Made by a program: the position numbers and the translations under genes | Shown here: in pieces, positions 1-7,169 of the stretch | How positions within the stretch are numbered: position 1 is the first letter of the stretch | Layout: the number at the start of each line of letters is the position of its first letter | Assembly (NCBI GenBank): GCA_016235915.1 | Contig: JACRIC010000092.1 | Span: forward strand, 1-16,844 | Reading direction: 5' to 3' | DNA from: Candidatus Peregrinibacteria bacterium | GTDB taxonomy: Bacteria > Patescibacteriota > Gracilibacteria > UBA1369 > JACRIC01 | DNA length: 16,844 nt | Notes under the pieces: generated by a model | The model's database searches: none | What the model saw: the letters and a program-made list of their open reading frames with translations, nothing else | Told to the model about the DNA's origin: nothing

Positions 1-1570
1 AGAAAAGATCGGCCAGATAACCAATTTTTGGCTCTATGTAGCGCGTCAAAGGATCCATCACTTTGTCAAAGAAATGCCAGATGACCTCGGGATTATGCAG
101 TTCCAGCGCTTTTTCTTTCGCCTTTTCGGCCGCGGGCATGACTTTTTCATCAATGAGTTTCGCTAATTCGTTCCACGTTTTTATGGCCGCCGGCTCTTCA
201 TATATACTGGCGCCTACCGGCATGACTTTTCTGGCCACATTGATCTCGGCGATCATATTTTCCAGATCCTTGAGAGCAAAACTGCTTTCCTGCGCCCACT
301 GAATCTCTTTCCAGATTGCATCCATCTCTCTCCACGGTTCGGAATCCCAGAAATCACGATCAAGCTCCCAGATATCCTCCATATCAGACATGATGCTGTC
401 TCTTTCATCTCGCAGATCCTGCCTGGCGCTTTCAAAATCATCTCGATTCAAAGATTCATCATTTAAAAGGCTCTCGGCCTCAACTTGGATTGCGTCCATT
501 TGTTCAATGATCGCGTCGATTTGCGCTCGCTGATCAGAAAAATGTTGTTCAATATCATCCTGAACACTCCAGTCGACACTCGCGATGACTCCTTGCACCG
601 CGGCTTCGAATCTTTGTTTTACAAATTCTCGCAGGAAATCGTAATATCCTTCATTGCGATATTTATCCACATGTCGTTCCGCCGCATCCTTCATCAGCCA
701 GAAAAGATCCTGTCTTGAAGAATAATTCCAGAAATACTGGCCGTTTCGTTCGCCGGATTTTACCGCGGAGAGGCGGTTTTTCAATTCTTCGAGGTACGTT
801 TTTGCCATGCCTTGATATCGTACGATATCGCTCGCGATGGCTTCCATATCGCTTTTATCAGCTGTAAGCTCTGCGATTTTTCCCGAGGTATACGTGGTAA
901 AATCTCCGCTTATGCCTTTCTTTTCAGCTTTTGCCACATATTTTTCTATTCCTTTTATCACCTGATCGATCTTTTTGACGCTTCTCTTGAGGTCTTTTGT
1001 CAGACGCGGAAAGTCAAAATCGTTCGAACCTTTCATTTGACGTTCCATATCGCGGATTTCTCGTGCGCTCGCTTTTCCGCACTCTCCCCAATGTTCCATT
1101 TCTGTCCCTGCTGAAGTCGCTTCGTCTTCGCTCGTATACGTTTTACCGTCTTGACCGCAGACTTGTTCCTGTCGCATGGGTTCTTCTTGCATGGGCTCTT
1201 GAGGTTCCTGCATGTTCATGTCTTGTTTCTGCCAGTCTTCGTTCGGTTGGTTCATGTCGCCCATGTCCTCTTGTTGCCAATCGTCGCTTGGCTCTGGAAT
1301 GCCTATTTCATTTATTTGGCCGCCACTTTCCTCATTGCCATCCCACTGTATATTGTCCATATCCGAAGGCATGTCTGTGGGCATTGTTGTTTCAGAAGTC
1401 GTTGTTTCCGTCGTGGTATCCTGTCCGATAAGACTCGCAATGCCGTTCGCCCCTAAAAAAGGAGCAGAAATCATCATGACTACGAGGAAAACTCCCGCGC
1501 TCATGATTGCGTATTTTTTTTGGAGATACTCGGTAAAGGATTCCGAGTAGCGGTGACGTCGGTCTTTCAT
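1..1570 (-). CDS. Membrane-anchored coiled-coil protein with reduced Kazal-like motif (partial, C-terminus missing)
   Basis: An open frame on the minus strand starts at ATG 1570-1568 and stays open to the window edge, giving at least 523 residues with no stop. Residues 1-20 are basic. Residues 21-41 form one hydrophobic segment (AIMSAGVFLVVMMISAPFLG), a signal anchor or uncleaved signal. Residues 51-136 are a low-complexity linker rich in Thr, then Met, Gln, Glu, Asp and Pro. Residues 137-166 match the Kazal core (VCGQDGKTY ... WGEC), but with only two cysteines, C138 and C164. From about residue 168 the sequence is charged, Trp-containing and helical or coiled-coil-like, with no recognised enzyme domain. 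The likely location is the outer face of the membrane. It has its own promoter (1607-1634) and is transcribed away from the hydrolase gene. The function is unknown. The reading frame is certain; the role is not. Confidence 0.85.
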   Translation of the reverse strand, partial: MKDRRHRYSESFTEYLQKKYAIMSAGVFLVVMMISAPFLGANGIASLIGQDTTTETTTSETTMPTDMPSDMDNIQWDGNEESGGQINEIGIPEPSDDWQQEDMGDMNQPNEDWQKQDMNMQEPQEPMQEEPMRQEQVCGQDGKTYTSEDEATSAGTEMEHWGECGKASAREIRDMERQMKGSNDFDFPRLTKDLKRSVKKIDQVIKGIEKYVAKAEKKGISGDFTTYTSGKIAELTADKSDMEAIASDIVRYQGMAKTYLEELKNRLSAVKSGERNGQYFWNYSSRQDLFWLMKDAAERHVDKYRNEGYYDFLREFVKQRFEAAVQGVIASVDWSVQDDIEQHFSDQRAQIDAIIEQMDAIQVEAESLLNDESLNRDDFESARQDLRDERDSIMSDMEDIWELDRDFWDSEPWREMDAIWKEIQWAQESSFALKDLENMIAEINVARKVMPVGASIYEEPAAIKTWNELAKLIDEKVMPAAEKAKEKALELHNPEVIWHFFDKVMDPLTRYIEPKIGYLADLF

Positions 1571-1606
1571 GTTTGTTTTGGGGTAAGAAAATACGTGTAT
1601 CGTGTT

Positions 1607-1634
1607 ATTGTATCATATAATTTACATTTGTCAA
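1607..1634 (-). promoter_or_regulatory. Sigma70-type promoter for the minus-strand coiled-coil gene
   Basis: Read on the minus strand, TTGACA (1634-1629, perfect -35) is followed by 16 nt and then TACAAT (1612-1607, 5 of 6 matches to the -10). The gene starts about 37 nt further on at 1570. The distance and direction fit, and there is no clear Shine-Dalgarno between promoter and ATG. Confidence 0.65.
1616..1621 (+). promoter_or_regulatory. Possible -10 box for the envelope cluster
   Basis: A perfect TATAAT lies on the plus strand 61 nt upstream of the hydrolase ATG. No good -35 is seen 16-18 nt upstream. The box sits inside the spacer of the opposing minus-strand promoter, so the two would compete for polymerase if both are real. 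Confidence 0.3.
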
Positions 1635-1682
1635 TGGTCATTTTCGAGGGTTTTGGATTTTGTTCGGGTAAGATAGGATCAA

Positions 1683-2432
1683 ATGAAAATTGTTGATCAA
1701 AAGTATCGTCCATTGTTGATTCTTCATGGTTGGAGAGGGTCGAGTGAATCATGGACAACCGTGAAAGAGCTCCTTACAAAACAGGGGTTTCGCGTCTATG
1801 CACCGGATCTTCCTGGTTTCGGGAAAAGCGAGGCGCCGGGGGCCTCAAAAGATGGGACGCAAGGTTGGTCTGTTGACGATTATGTCGAGGCAGTACAGGA
1901 CATGATGCGGCATTGGAAACTTTCTCGAGTTTCTCTGCTCGGCCATTCTTTTGGTGGAAGAATCGCCATCAAGCTCGCGAGTCAGCATCCAGAAAAAGTC
2001 GAAAAACTTATTTTGGTGGCTTCCGCTGGGATAAAAAATCCGCCTTCGCTCCGAATGCGCCTTGCTTCGGTTTCAGCAGTTCTGGGCAAACGGCTGTTTT
2101 CCCTGCCATTTCTGCGACCATTTTCTGCTTTGGCACGACGAGCGCTCTATGGATTTTCTGGAAGTCATGATTATGAACATGTTGGAAAAAACCGAGAAAC
2201 CTTTCTGAAAGTGATTTCCGAGGATCTTCGTCCGTATCTTTCGCGTATTTCTGCGCCGACCCTCATTCTTTGGGGGGATCGTGATAAAATGACGCCGGCG
2301 ACTTCTGCGCACATTATGGCCAAAGAAATTCCGAATGCGACTTTGAAAATTTTTCCGGAGGTGCGGCATGGAGTGCATCTTGAGGTTCCAGAAGAGCTTG
2401 CGAAGAGTGTTTCTCAATTTCTCAATTCTTGA
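1683..2432 (+). CDS. Alpha/beta-hydrolase fold protein
   Basis: The protein has 249 residues, a usual length for a single-domain alpha/beta hydrolase. The oxyanion-region motif HGWRG is at 15-19. The nucleophile elbow GHSFGG puts the catalytic serine at Ser89. The acid is Asp201 in GDRDKMTP and the histidine is His229 in RHGVHLEVPEE, so the catalytic triad is complete. A helical cap lies between about 110 and 185. No signal peptide is seen, so it is probably cytosolic. The start is supported by AGGA at 1675-1678, 4 nt before the ATG. It is the first gene of a tight run: the Mur-like ligase starts 4 nt after its stop. Family members include esterases, C-C hydrolases and peptidases, and the substrate cannot be read from sequence. 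Its position suggests a role in envelope precursor metabolism, which is inference. Confidence 0.9.
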   Translation: MKIVDQKYRPLLILHGWRGSSESWTTVKELLTKQGFRVYAPDLPGFGKSEAPGASKDGTQGWSVDDYVEAVQDMMRHWKLSRVSLLGHSFGGRIAIKLASQHPEKVEKLILVASAGIKNPPSLRMRLASVSAVLGKRLFSLPFLRPFSALARRALYGFSGSHDYEHVGKNRETFLKVISEDLRPYLSRISAPTLILWGDRDKMTPATSAHIMAKEIPNATLKIFPEVRHGVHLEVPEELAKSVSQFLNS

Positions 2433-2436
2433 TCTT

Positions 2437-4098
2437 ATGGGCTTTTTCTTCATTATTTTCCCTTTCCTCATCTTCATAACCGTTGCCGCTCAGACACTGC
2501 GGTTGATCGAGATTGTTCAACGAAAAGAATATCGTTTTGACCGTTTGCGAGATTTTTTCAAAACTCGCGAAGGACAGCGCTTTCTTTTTTGTCCGACATT
2601 TTTTATGTATGGTGCGCTGATACTTCTTTTTTCTCTTCTTTCTTTGTATCCCGGGATTTTTTCTTCTTTTTTCGTAACGCTTATTTTCTATATTTTAACC
2701 GCTTTGACAGTCTTTATACGAATATTTCGTCGCACGCTTCCTCATCCTCACGGTACTTACAAAGCACTCGCTCTCTTTTTTCTGGTATTTGGAAGTGAGG
2801 CATACCTTTTTGCTCCTCTTGCTTTCAGTTTCAATGTATTTTTCATCAAATCCTTTCGAGTTCTCTCCAGCACTATCGGTATTTTTTTGCCTCTTCCGTT
2901 TTTCATCAACCTCCTCCTCCCTTTTATATTTATTTTCTGGCTGATTCTTCTGCAAATCGCCACTTTTATTGTGAAAGGATTTATTTTTCGCGCGGCGAGA
3001 CGGAAGATACAGTCTTTTCCACGACTGATCGTTATTGGAATTACGGGCAGTTTCGGCAAAAGCACGACCAAGCATTTTCTCGCGTCCATTCTTTCAAAAC
3101 AGTATAAAGTCCTGAAAACCGAAGGCAATGTGAATAGTGAAATCGGCGTGGCAAAAACCATTTTAAAAAATCTGAAACCTGAACACGAAATTTTTATTGT
3201 GGAAATGGGTGCGTATCGAATTGGCGAAATTGCGGCTATCTGCCGTATGGTTCAGCCGAAAATCGGAATACTCACTGCGGTTTCGCCGCAACATCTCGCG
3301 CTTTTTGGCTCTTTGGACAACATTCAACAAGCGAAATATGAACTTATCAAGGCTCTTCCCGCTGATGGACTTGCGATTTTTAATGGGGATAATGCGTTGT
3401 GCCACGAACTTTTTGCCAAAACTCCGATTCCAAAAACGCTTTATGCCGTCAAACCGGAAAATTTTCGAGGAGCTTCTTTTTTTGCAACTGATATTGAAAA
3501 TGAATACGATTCTTCCACTTTTACGCTCCACGCGGAAAATGAATCGCGAGAATTCACCTTACCAGTTCCCGGCGCGCACAATATTTCCAATTATCTGGCG
3601 GCGGTGGCCGTGGCTGATTTTCTCGGAATGACTCTCTCTCAAATACGAAATGCCAGCGGTGATATTCGGCTTCCTTCCAAGATACTTTCGATTCTGCCGG
3701 GCATTCACGGCGCGACGGTTATTGACGATACCTACAGCGCGAATCCCGATGGAGTTCTGTCTGCGCTGGAATATCTGGCAGAGTATGGGAAACGACGGAA
3801 AATTCTCGTCATGAGGAGTATGATTGAGCTTGGAGAAAAAACAGAAGAAGCGCACAGGAAGGTTGGTGAAGTTGCCGGAAAAATTCTCGATCTCGCGATA
3901 TTTACGACACCGGATGGATTTGAAGCTTTTCGCCAAGGCGCGGTGTCGGCCGGGATGCGACCAGAAAACATCTTGCAAATAAACGCTCCAAAAGAGATTA
4001 TGGGGAAGGTTTTGAAATATGTGTCCGAAGATGATGTTATTCTTCTTGAAAACAGGATTCCAAAACAGATTATTGATGTTTTAAAAAAGAGTCGATGA
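2437..4098 (+). CDS. MurF-like Mur ligase fused to an N-terminal membrane domain
   Basis: The protein has 553 residues from ATG 2437. An upstream in-frame ATG at 2368 would overlap the hydrolase, and 2437 gives a clean hydrophobic N-terminus 4 nt after the previous stop. Residues 1-180 are very hydrophobic, with about five likely membrane segments (about 2-21, 52-70, 73-97, 110-130, 147-179). The Mur ligase part follows: P-loop GSFGKST at 204-210; VEMGAY with Glu256; QHLALFGS with His286; QAKYEL with Lys300, the position of the carbamoylated lysine in Mur ligases; and the MurF-type C-terminal signature DDTYSANP at 430-437. Mur ligases join an amino acid or dipeptide to a nucleotide-sugar peptide using ATP. 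The usual soluble MurF N-terminal substrate-binding domain is replaced here by membrane helices. It may therefore work on a lipid-linked or membrane-associated substrate, which is inference. The ligase family is certain; true MurF activity is not. Confidence 0.88.
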   Translation: MGFFFIIFPFLIFITVAAQTLRLIEIVQRKEYRFDRLRDFFKTREGQRFLFCPTFFMYGALILLFSLLSLYPGIFSSFFVTLIFYILTALTVFIRIFRRTLPHPHGTYKALALFFLVFGSEAYLFAPLAFSFNVFFIKSFRVLSSTIGIFLPLPFFINLLLPFIFIFWLILLQIATFIVKGFIFRAARRKIQSFPRLIVIGITGSFGKSTTKHFLASILSKQYKVLKTEGNVNSEIGVAKTILKNLKPEHEIFIVEMGAYRIGEIAAICRMVQPKIGILTAVSPQHLALFGSLDNIQQAKYELIKALPADGLAIFNGDNALCHELFAKTPIPKTLYAVKPENFRGASFFATDIENEYDSSTFTLHAENESREFTLPVPGAHNISNYLAAVAVADFLGMTLSQIRNASGDIRLPSKILSILPGIHGATVIDDTYSANPDGVLSALEYLAEYGKRRKILVMRSMIELGEKTEEAHRKVGEVAGKILDLAIFTTPDGFEAFRQGAVSAGMRPENILQINAPKEIMGKVLKYVSEDDVILLENRIPKQIIDVLKKSR

Positions 4099-4130
4099 CA
4101 TTTTTTTAACACGCTTTCAATCTCGCATTT

Positions 4131-5375
4131 ATGTCTCGAAACCCATTTAAACCCATTTCCATTTCGCTGTCGCCCAATGTTTCCAAAGATGACCTGTGGA
4201 TAGCGCTGAAAATGCTGTTCATTCCATGGAAATGGAAGGAGGGAGATTTTTCTTCTGATTTCGAACGGGTTTTTCGAGAGTTTTTCGATGTCAAACATGC
4301 GGCGGCCTTTAATAGTGGCAGATCCGCGCTTTTCGCGCTTCTTTCTTCTTTTCGCATCGGAGAGGGCGATCAGGTGGCGGTCCAGGCTTTCACCTGTTCT
4401 GCGGCCATCGCTCCGATTCTCTGGATTGGCGCAAAACCGCTCTACATCGACGTCGCCGAAGAAACGCTTTCTATGGATCCCCATGATCTCGAGGCAAAGC
4501 TGACGTCGCGGGTAAAGGCGATTATTGTCCAGCATACGTTTGGGGTTTCTTCCGATATCGAGCGGATTATGGACATTGCACGGCAGAGAGAAATTCCTGT
4601 GATCGAGGACTGCGCTCACACCATTGGAAATAGTGTTCATGGTAAAAAACTCGGAACTTTTGGCGATGCGGCTTTTTTCAGCTTTGGGAGAGATAAGGTT
4701 ATTTCCAGTGTGTACGGCGGCATGGCGATTTGTTTTCAACATAAGGCCGGAAAAAATCTGCGCCATTTTTCTGAGCAACTTTCTCTTCCTTCTCGATTTT
4801 GGATTTTTCAACAAATCATTCATCCCTTGCTCTTTGCTTTCTTGCTTCCCATTTACTCTTTTTTTCATCTTGGGAAAGTTTTGCTCGTTCTTTTTCAAAA
4901 ATTGGGACTTCTTTCTCTGGCGGTTTCAAAAATTGAACGGACTGCGGGCAAACCTTTATATTTCCCAGCAAAATTGCCAAATGCGCTCGCAGGTCTGGCG
5001 CTCCATCAATTTGGCAAACTTGAACTCTTGGAGCGGCATCGCGTCGAAATTTCGGATATGTATACGGAACATCTTTCGGAGCTCCGGATGCGTCTGCCGA
5101 TGAAAAAACAAGGAGAGACTCTGCTTCGATATTCCGTGATGACTCCACGTGCTCACGAAATTCTGAAAAAAGCATGGAAGAGAGGATTTCTTCTTGGCGA
5201 TTGGTACACACAGGTCATTTCACCGGATTCGACTGATCTTGCGGCGTTTTTATATAAAAATGGGTCGTGTCCCGTTGCTCAACGCATGGCGGAAAGTATC
5301 CTCAATCTTCCGACTCATATCAATACTACGAGGGAACAGGCGATGGAGATTGTGAGATTTTTGAAGGAAAAGTAA
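4131..5375 (+). CDS. DegT/DnrJ/EryC1/StrS-family PLP aminotransferase with hydrophobic insert
   Basis: The protein has 414 residues of the type used to aminate keto-sugars. Fold type I PLP signatures are present: FNSGRSALFALL near 60-71; VIEDCAHTIG, where Asp160 should contact the pyridine nitrogen and His163 follows; and SFGRDK with Lys189 as the Schiff-base lysine. The usual GEGG after the lysine is changed to VYGG. Residues about 222-265 form a long hydrophobic stretch (WIFQQIIHPLLFAFLLPIY and beyond) that is not part of the standard compact fold and could be a membrane-associating hairpin. The C-terminal small domain is present to residue 414. The gene lies 32 nt after the Mur ligase and 24 nt before the FemAB gene. 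No Shine-Dalgarno is visible. It probably makes an amino-sugar for an envelope glycan or lipid-linked precursor; the exact substrate is not readable. Confidence 0.87.
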   Translation: MSRNPFKPISISLSPNVSKDDLWIALKMLFIPWKWKEGDFSSDFERVFREFFDVKHAAAFNSGRSALFALLSSFRIGEGDQVAVQAFTCSAAIAPILWIGAKPLYIDVAEETLSMDPHDLEAKLTSRVKAIIVQHTFGVSSDIERIMDIARQREIPVIEDCAHTIGNSVHGKKLGTFGDAAFFSFGRDKVISSVYGGMAICFQHKAGKNLRHFSEQLSLPSRFWIFQQIIHPLLFAFLLPIYSFFHLGKVLLVLFQKLGLLSLAVSKIERTAGKPLYFPAKLPNALAGLALHQFGKLELLERHRVEISDMYTEHLSELRMRLPMKKQGETLLRYSVMTPRAHEILKKAWKRGFLLGDWYTQVISPDSTDLAAFLYKNGSCPVAQRMAESILNLPTHINTTREQAMEIVRFLKEK

Positions 5376-5399
5376 AAGGAATTTCTGAAAAATGTAAAC

Positions 5400-6422
5400 A
5401 TGGAAATACGGGAAATTTCTCAAAAATCGGTGTGGGAAGGCGCTTGCAGTGTTCGCGTCTGGTCGCAAAGTTTTCTGCATTCGTGGAATTGGGGAGAGTT
5501 TCAAGCGGCTCTGGGAAACCGAGTTTTTCGACTTGGCGTTTTTTCTGGTGAAACGGTGGAAGGGCTTGCGTTACTCGTGAAAGTATGCGCGCGGCGAGGA
5601 TCTTTTCTCTTATGTCCACACGGGCCTCTTCTTTCGGACTTTCGTGATGGTGAATTGCGCTCGGCGCTTTTTACCGCTCTCAAAAATCTGGGTATCCGTG
5701 AAACAGTAAGTTTTATCCGTCTTTGTCCGCTTCTCCCCGCCTCGCGCGAAAACGATGCCCTTTTTACGGAGGCCGGTTTTCGAAACGCGCCGATTCATAT
5801 GATGCATCCGGAGCTTACTTGGAATCTCGATCTGGCGCCATCGGAAGAAACCCTCATGGCTGGCATGAGAAAAACTACTCGGTACCTCGTGCGGCGAGCT
5901 TCCAAAATGGGTGTCACGGTTTCGCAATCCTCCGACGACTCTTTTTTACGCGAATTTTATCGGATTCATGAAGATACGGTGGAGCGTCAGCGTTTTGTGC
6001 CTTTTTCCTTTGAATATTTGCAAAAGGAAATGGAGGCTTTTCGCGGAGATGAGCAAATCTCTGTTTTTCTTGCCAAACATGAGGGGCAAGTTATTTCCGG
6101 AGCCGTCATTGTTTTTTATGGGAAAACGGCTTTTTACCATCACGGAGCGTCTCTTTCTGCGTTTCGGGAGGTTCCCGCTTCGTATCTTGTGCAGTGGCGT
6201 ATTATCCAAGAGGCAAAGCGGCGCGGACTTTCCGTTTACAATTTTTGGGGAATTTCTCCTGACGATCGGCCGAATCATCCGTGGGCGGGGCTTTCACTTT
6301 TTAAAAAGGGTTTCGGAGGATACAGCGAAAATTATCTGCATGCGAAAGATTTGGTTTTAAAGCCGAATTACTGGCTGACATGGGCAATCGAGAAGGCGAG
6401 GAGGGTGAAGCGGGGGCTGTGA
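5400..6422 (+). CDS. FemAB/FmhB-type peptidoglycan aminoacyltransferase
   Basis: The protein has 340 residues with the duplicated GNAT arrangement of FemABX proteins. Family landmarks are SFLHSWNWGEFQ near the N-terminus, LLCPHGPL, the central substrate-binding region around 150-185 (MRKTTRYLVRRASK), and the C-terminal signature YNFWGISPDD ... HPWAGLSLFKKGFGG with His293. FemABX enzymes transfer amino acids from aminoacyl-tRNA to the peptide stem of lipid-linked peptidoglycan precursor at the cytoplasmic membrane face. The coiled-coil tRNA-binding arm of staphylococcal FemA is not obvious, so this is the short FemX-like form. It is the last gene of the four-gene envelope run. AAAGGA lies about 19 nt before the ATG, too far for a normal Shine-Dalgarno. 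Confidence 0.88.
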   Translation: MEIREISQKSVWEGACSVRVWSQSFLHSWNWGEFQAALGNRVFRLGVFSGETVEGLALLVKVCARRGSFLLCPHGPLLSDFRDGELRSALFTALKNLGIRETVSFIRLCPLLPASRENDALFTEAGFRNAPIHMMHPELTWNLDLAPSEETLMAGMRKTTRYLVRRASKMGVTVSQSSDDSFLREFYRIHEDTVERQRFVPFSFEYLQKEMEAFRGDEQISVFLAKHEGQVISGAVIVFYGKTAFYHHGASLSAFREVPASYLVQWRIIQEAKRRGLSVYNFWGISPDDRPNHPWAGLSLFKKGFGGYSENYLHAKDLVLKPNYWLTWAIEKARRVKRGL

Positions 6423-6477
6423 TAGAAAAAATTGTGATAAAAAATGATTTACTCAATCACATTTCTTCAAAAATTTC

Positions 6478-6507
6478 TTGATTTTAACTCTCCTTCTACG
6501 CTATACT
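6478..6507 (+). promoter_or_regulatory. Promoter of the Phd/RelE-type toxin-antitoxin pair
   Basis: TTGATT (6478-6483), an 18-nt spacer and TATACT (6502-6507, 5 of 6 to consensus) lie 29 nt before the antitoxin ATG. The stretch 6498-6535 recurs at 9486-9522 with four transitions and one gap. An imperfect arm pair TGTGAT (6433-6438)/ATCACA (6456-6461) lies upstream and could be an operator, but this is weak. Confidence 0.55.
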
Positions 6508-6536
6508 TAAAATAGTCTTTAAAATATATTTTAAAC

Positions 6537-6812
6537 ATGACAAAAATAATTGGCATGAAAGAACTTCAGACAAAAACAAAAAAAATACGAGAAGACATTA
6601 AAAACGGAGTTCATTTCATTGTGGTCTGGAGATCAAAGCCGATTTTTGAAATCAGGCCATTTGAAGAAATGGGATTTGTTTCTGCCATGCAATCAACGAA
6701 TCTCTATACTGAAGATTTTATGAATCGTATGGAGAAAGCCGAGGAAGATATGAAGAACAGTCGAATAAAAACATTTAAAAATACAGCAGAGTTTCTAAAA
6801 TCTCTGGTATGA
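6537..6812 (+). CDS. Phd/YefM-type antitoxin
   Basis: The protein has 91 residues. The N-terminal part (GMKELQTKTKKIREDIKNG, then VVWRSKPIFEIRPFEE) has the Phd/YefM pattern, a short DNA-binding domain that represses its own promoter. The C-terminal part (about 50-91) is charged and helical and would wrap the toxin. The stop codon overlaps the toxin start in ATGA (6809-6812), typical of translational coupling in such pairs. It should neutralise the downstream RelE-like toxin. A remnant of a paralogous copy of its last codons lies at 9523-9561. Confidence 0.85.
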   Translation: MTKIIGMKELQTKTKKIREDIKNGVHFIVVWRSKPIFEIRPFEEMGFVSAMQSTNLYTEDFMNRMEKAEEDMKNSRIKTFKNTAEFLKSLV

Positions 6813-7075
6813 AAATCATTGAAACCGCGCGTTTTCGGGCTTCTTTCGAAAAACTCCAGAAACTTACGAAACAAAAAGTAAAAAAACGATTTCAACTTTT
6901 TCTTGAGAATATTTTTCATCCTTCGCTCCATACCGAAAAACTTGAACCTCGTCATAAAAATATTTGGTCTTTTCGCGTAGACAGAAATTATCGAGTAATT
7001 TTTAGCCCATCATCTCAAGACACCATTCTTCTCCTTGATATCGGTCCGCATGATATTTATCGAAAAATTCGGTAG
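6809..7075 (+). CDS. RelE/ParE-superfamily toxin
   Basis: The protein has 88 residues, a usual length. Two helices at about 8-37 (RFRASFEKLQKLTKQKVKKRF) precede the strand motif WSFRVDRNYRVIF (53-65) and the ending LLLDIGPHDIYRK (75-86), a pattern common in RelE/YoeB/HigB-like ribosome-dependent mRNA interferases. Arg56, Arg59, Arg62 and His81 are candidate RNA-contacting or catalytic residues. It overlaps its antitoxin by 4 nt. ParE-like gyrase inhibitors share the fold, so cleavage of mRNA is likely but not proven. Confidence 0.85.
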   Translation: MKIIETARFRASFEKLQKLTKQKVKKRFQLFLENIFHPSLHTEKLEPRHKNIWSFRVDRNYRVIFSPSSQDTILLLDIGPHDIYRKIR

Positions 7076-7080
7076 GATGA

Positions 7081-7119
7081 CGTGCATACTTATTATCTTT
7101 ACAACTTCTAAAATGCACG
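7081..7119. promoter_or_regulatory. Inverted repeat spanning the ATPase promoter (possible operator)
   Basis: CGTGCAT at 7081-7087 and its exact reverse complement ATGCACG at 7113-7119 are separated by 25 nt. The arms bracket the -35 box and end 1 nt before the -10. This is the layout expected for a repressor site, but a 7-nt pair can arise by chance. Confidence 0.3.
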
Positions 7120-7126
7120 GTAAAAT
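7098..7126 (+). promoter_or_regulatory. Sigma70-type promoter for the AAA ATPase gene
   Basis: TTTACA (7098-7103, 5 of 6), a 17-nt spacer and TAAAAT (7121-7126, 5 of 6) lie 43 nt before the ATG at 7170. The spacing is optimal. Confidence 0.6.
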
Positions 7127-7169
7127 AGAAGCAGTATGGAGATTTAGCAAGGCATAACATGGAGTTTCT

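Noticed and set aside
485..1550. Several plus-strand ORFs of 77-144 codons.
   Set aside because: They are antisense to the continuous minus-strand coding frame 1570-1, which has a clear membrane segment and Kazal-like motif.
2368..2436. Upstream in-frame ATG for the Mur-like ligase.
   Set aside because: It would overlap the hydrolase by 65 nt and add a charged stretch before the hydrophobic N-terminus; ATG 2437 fits better.
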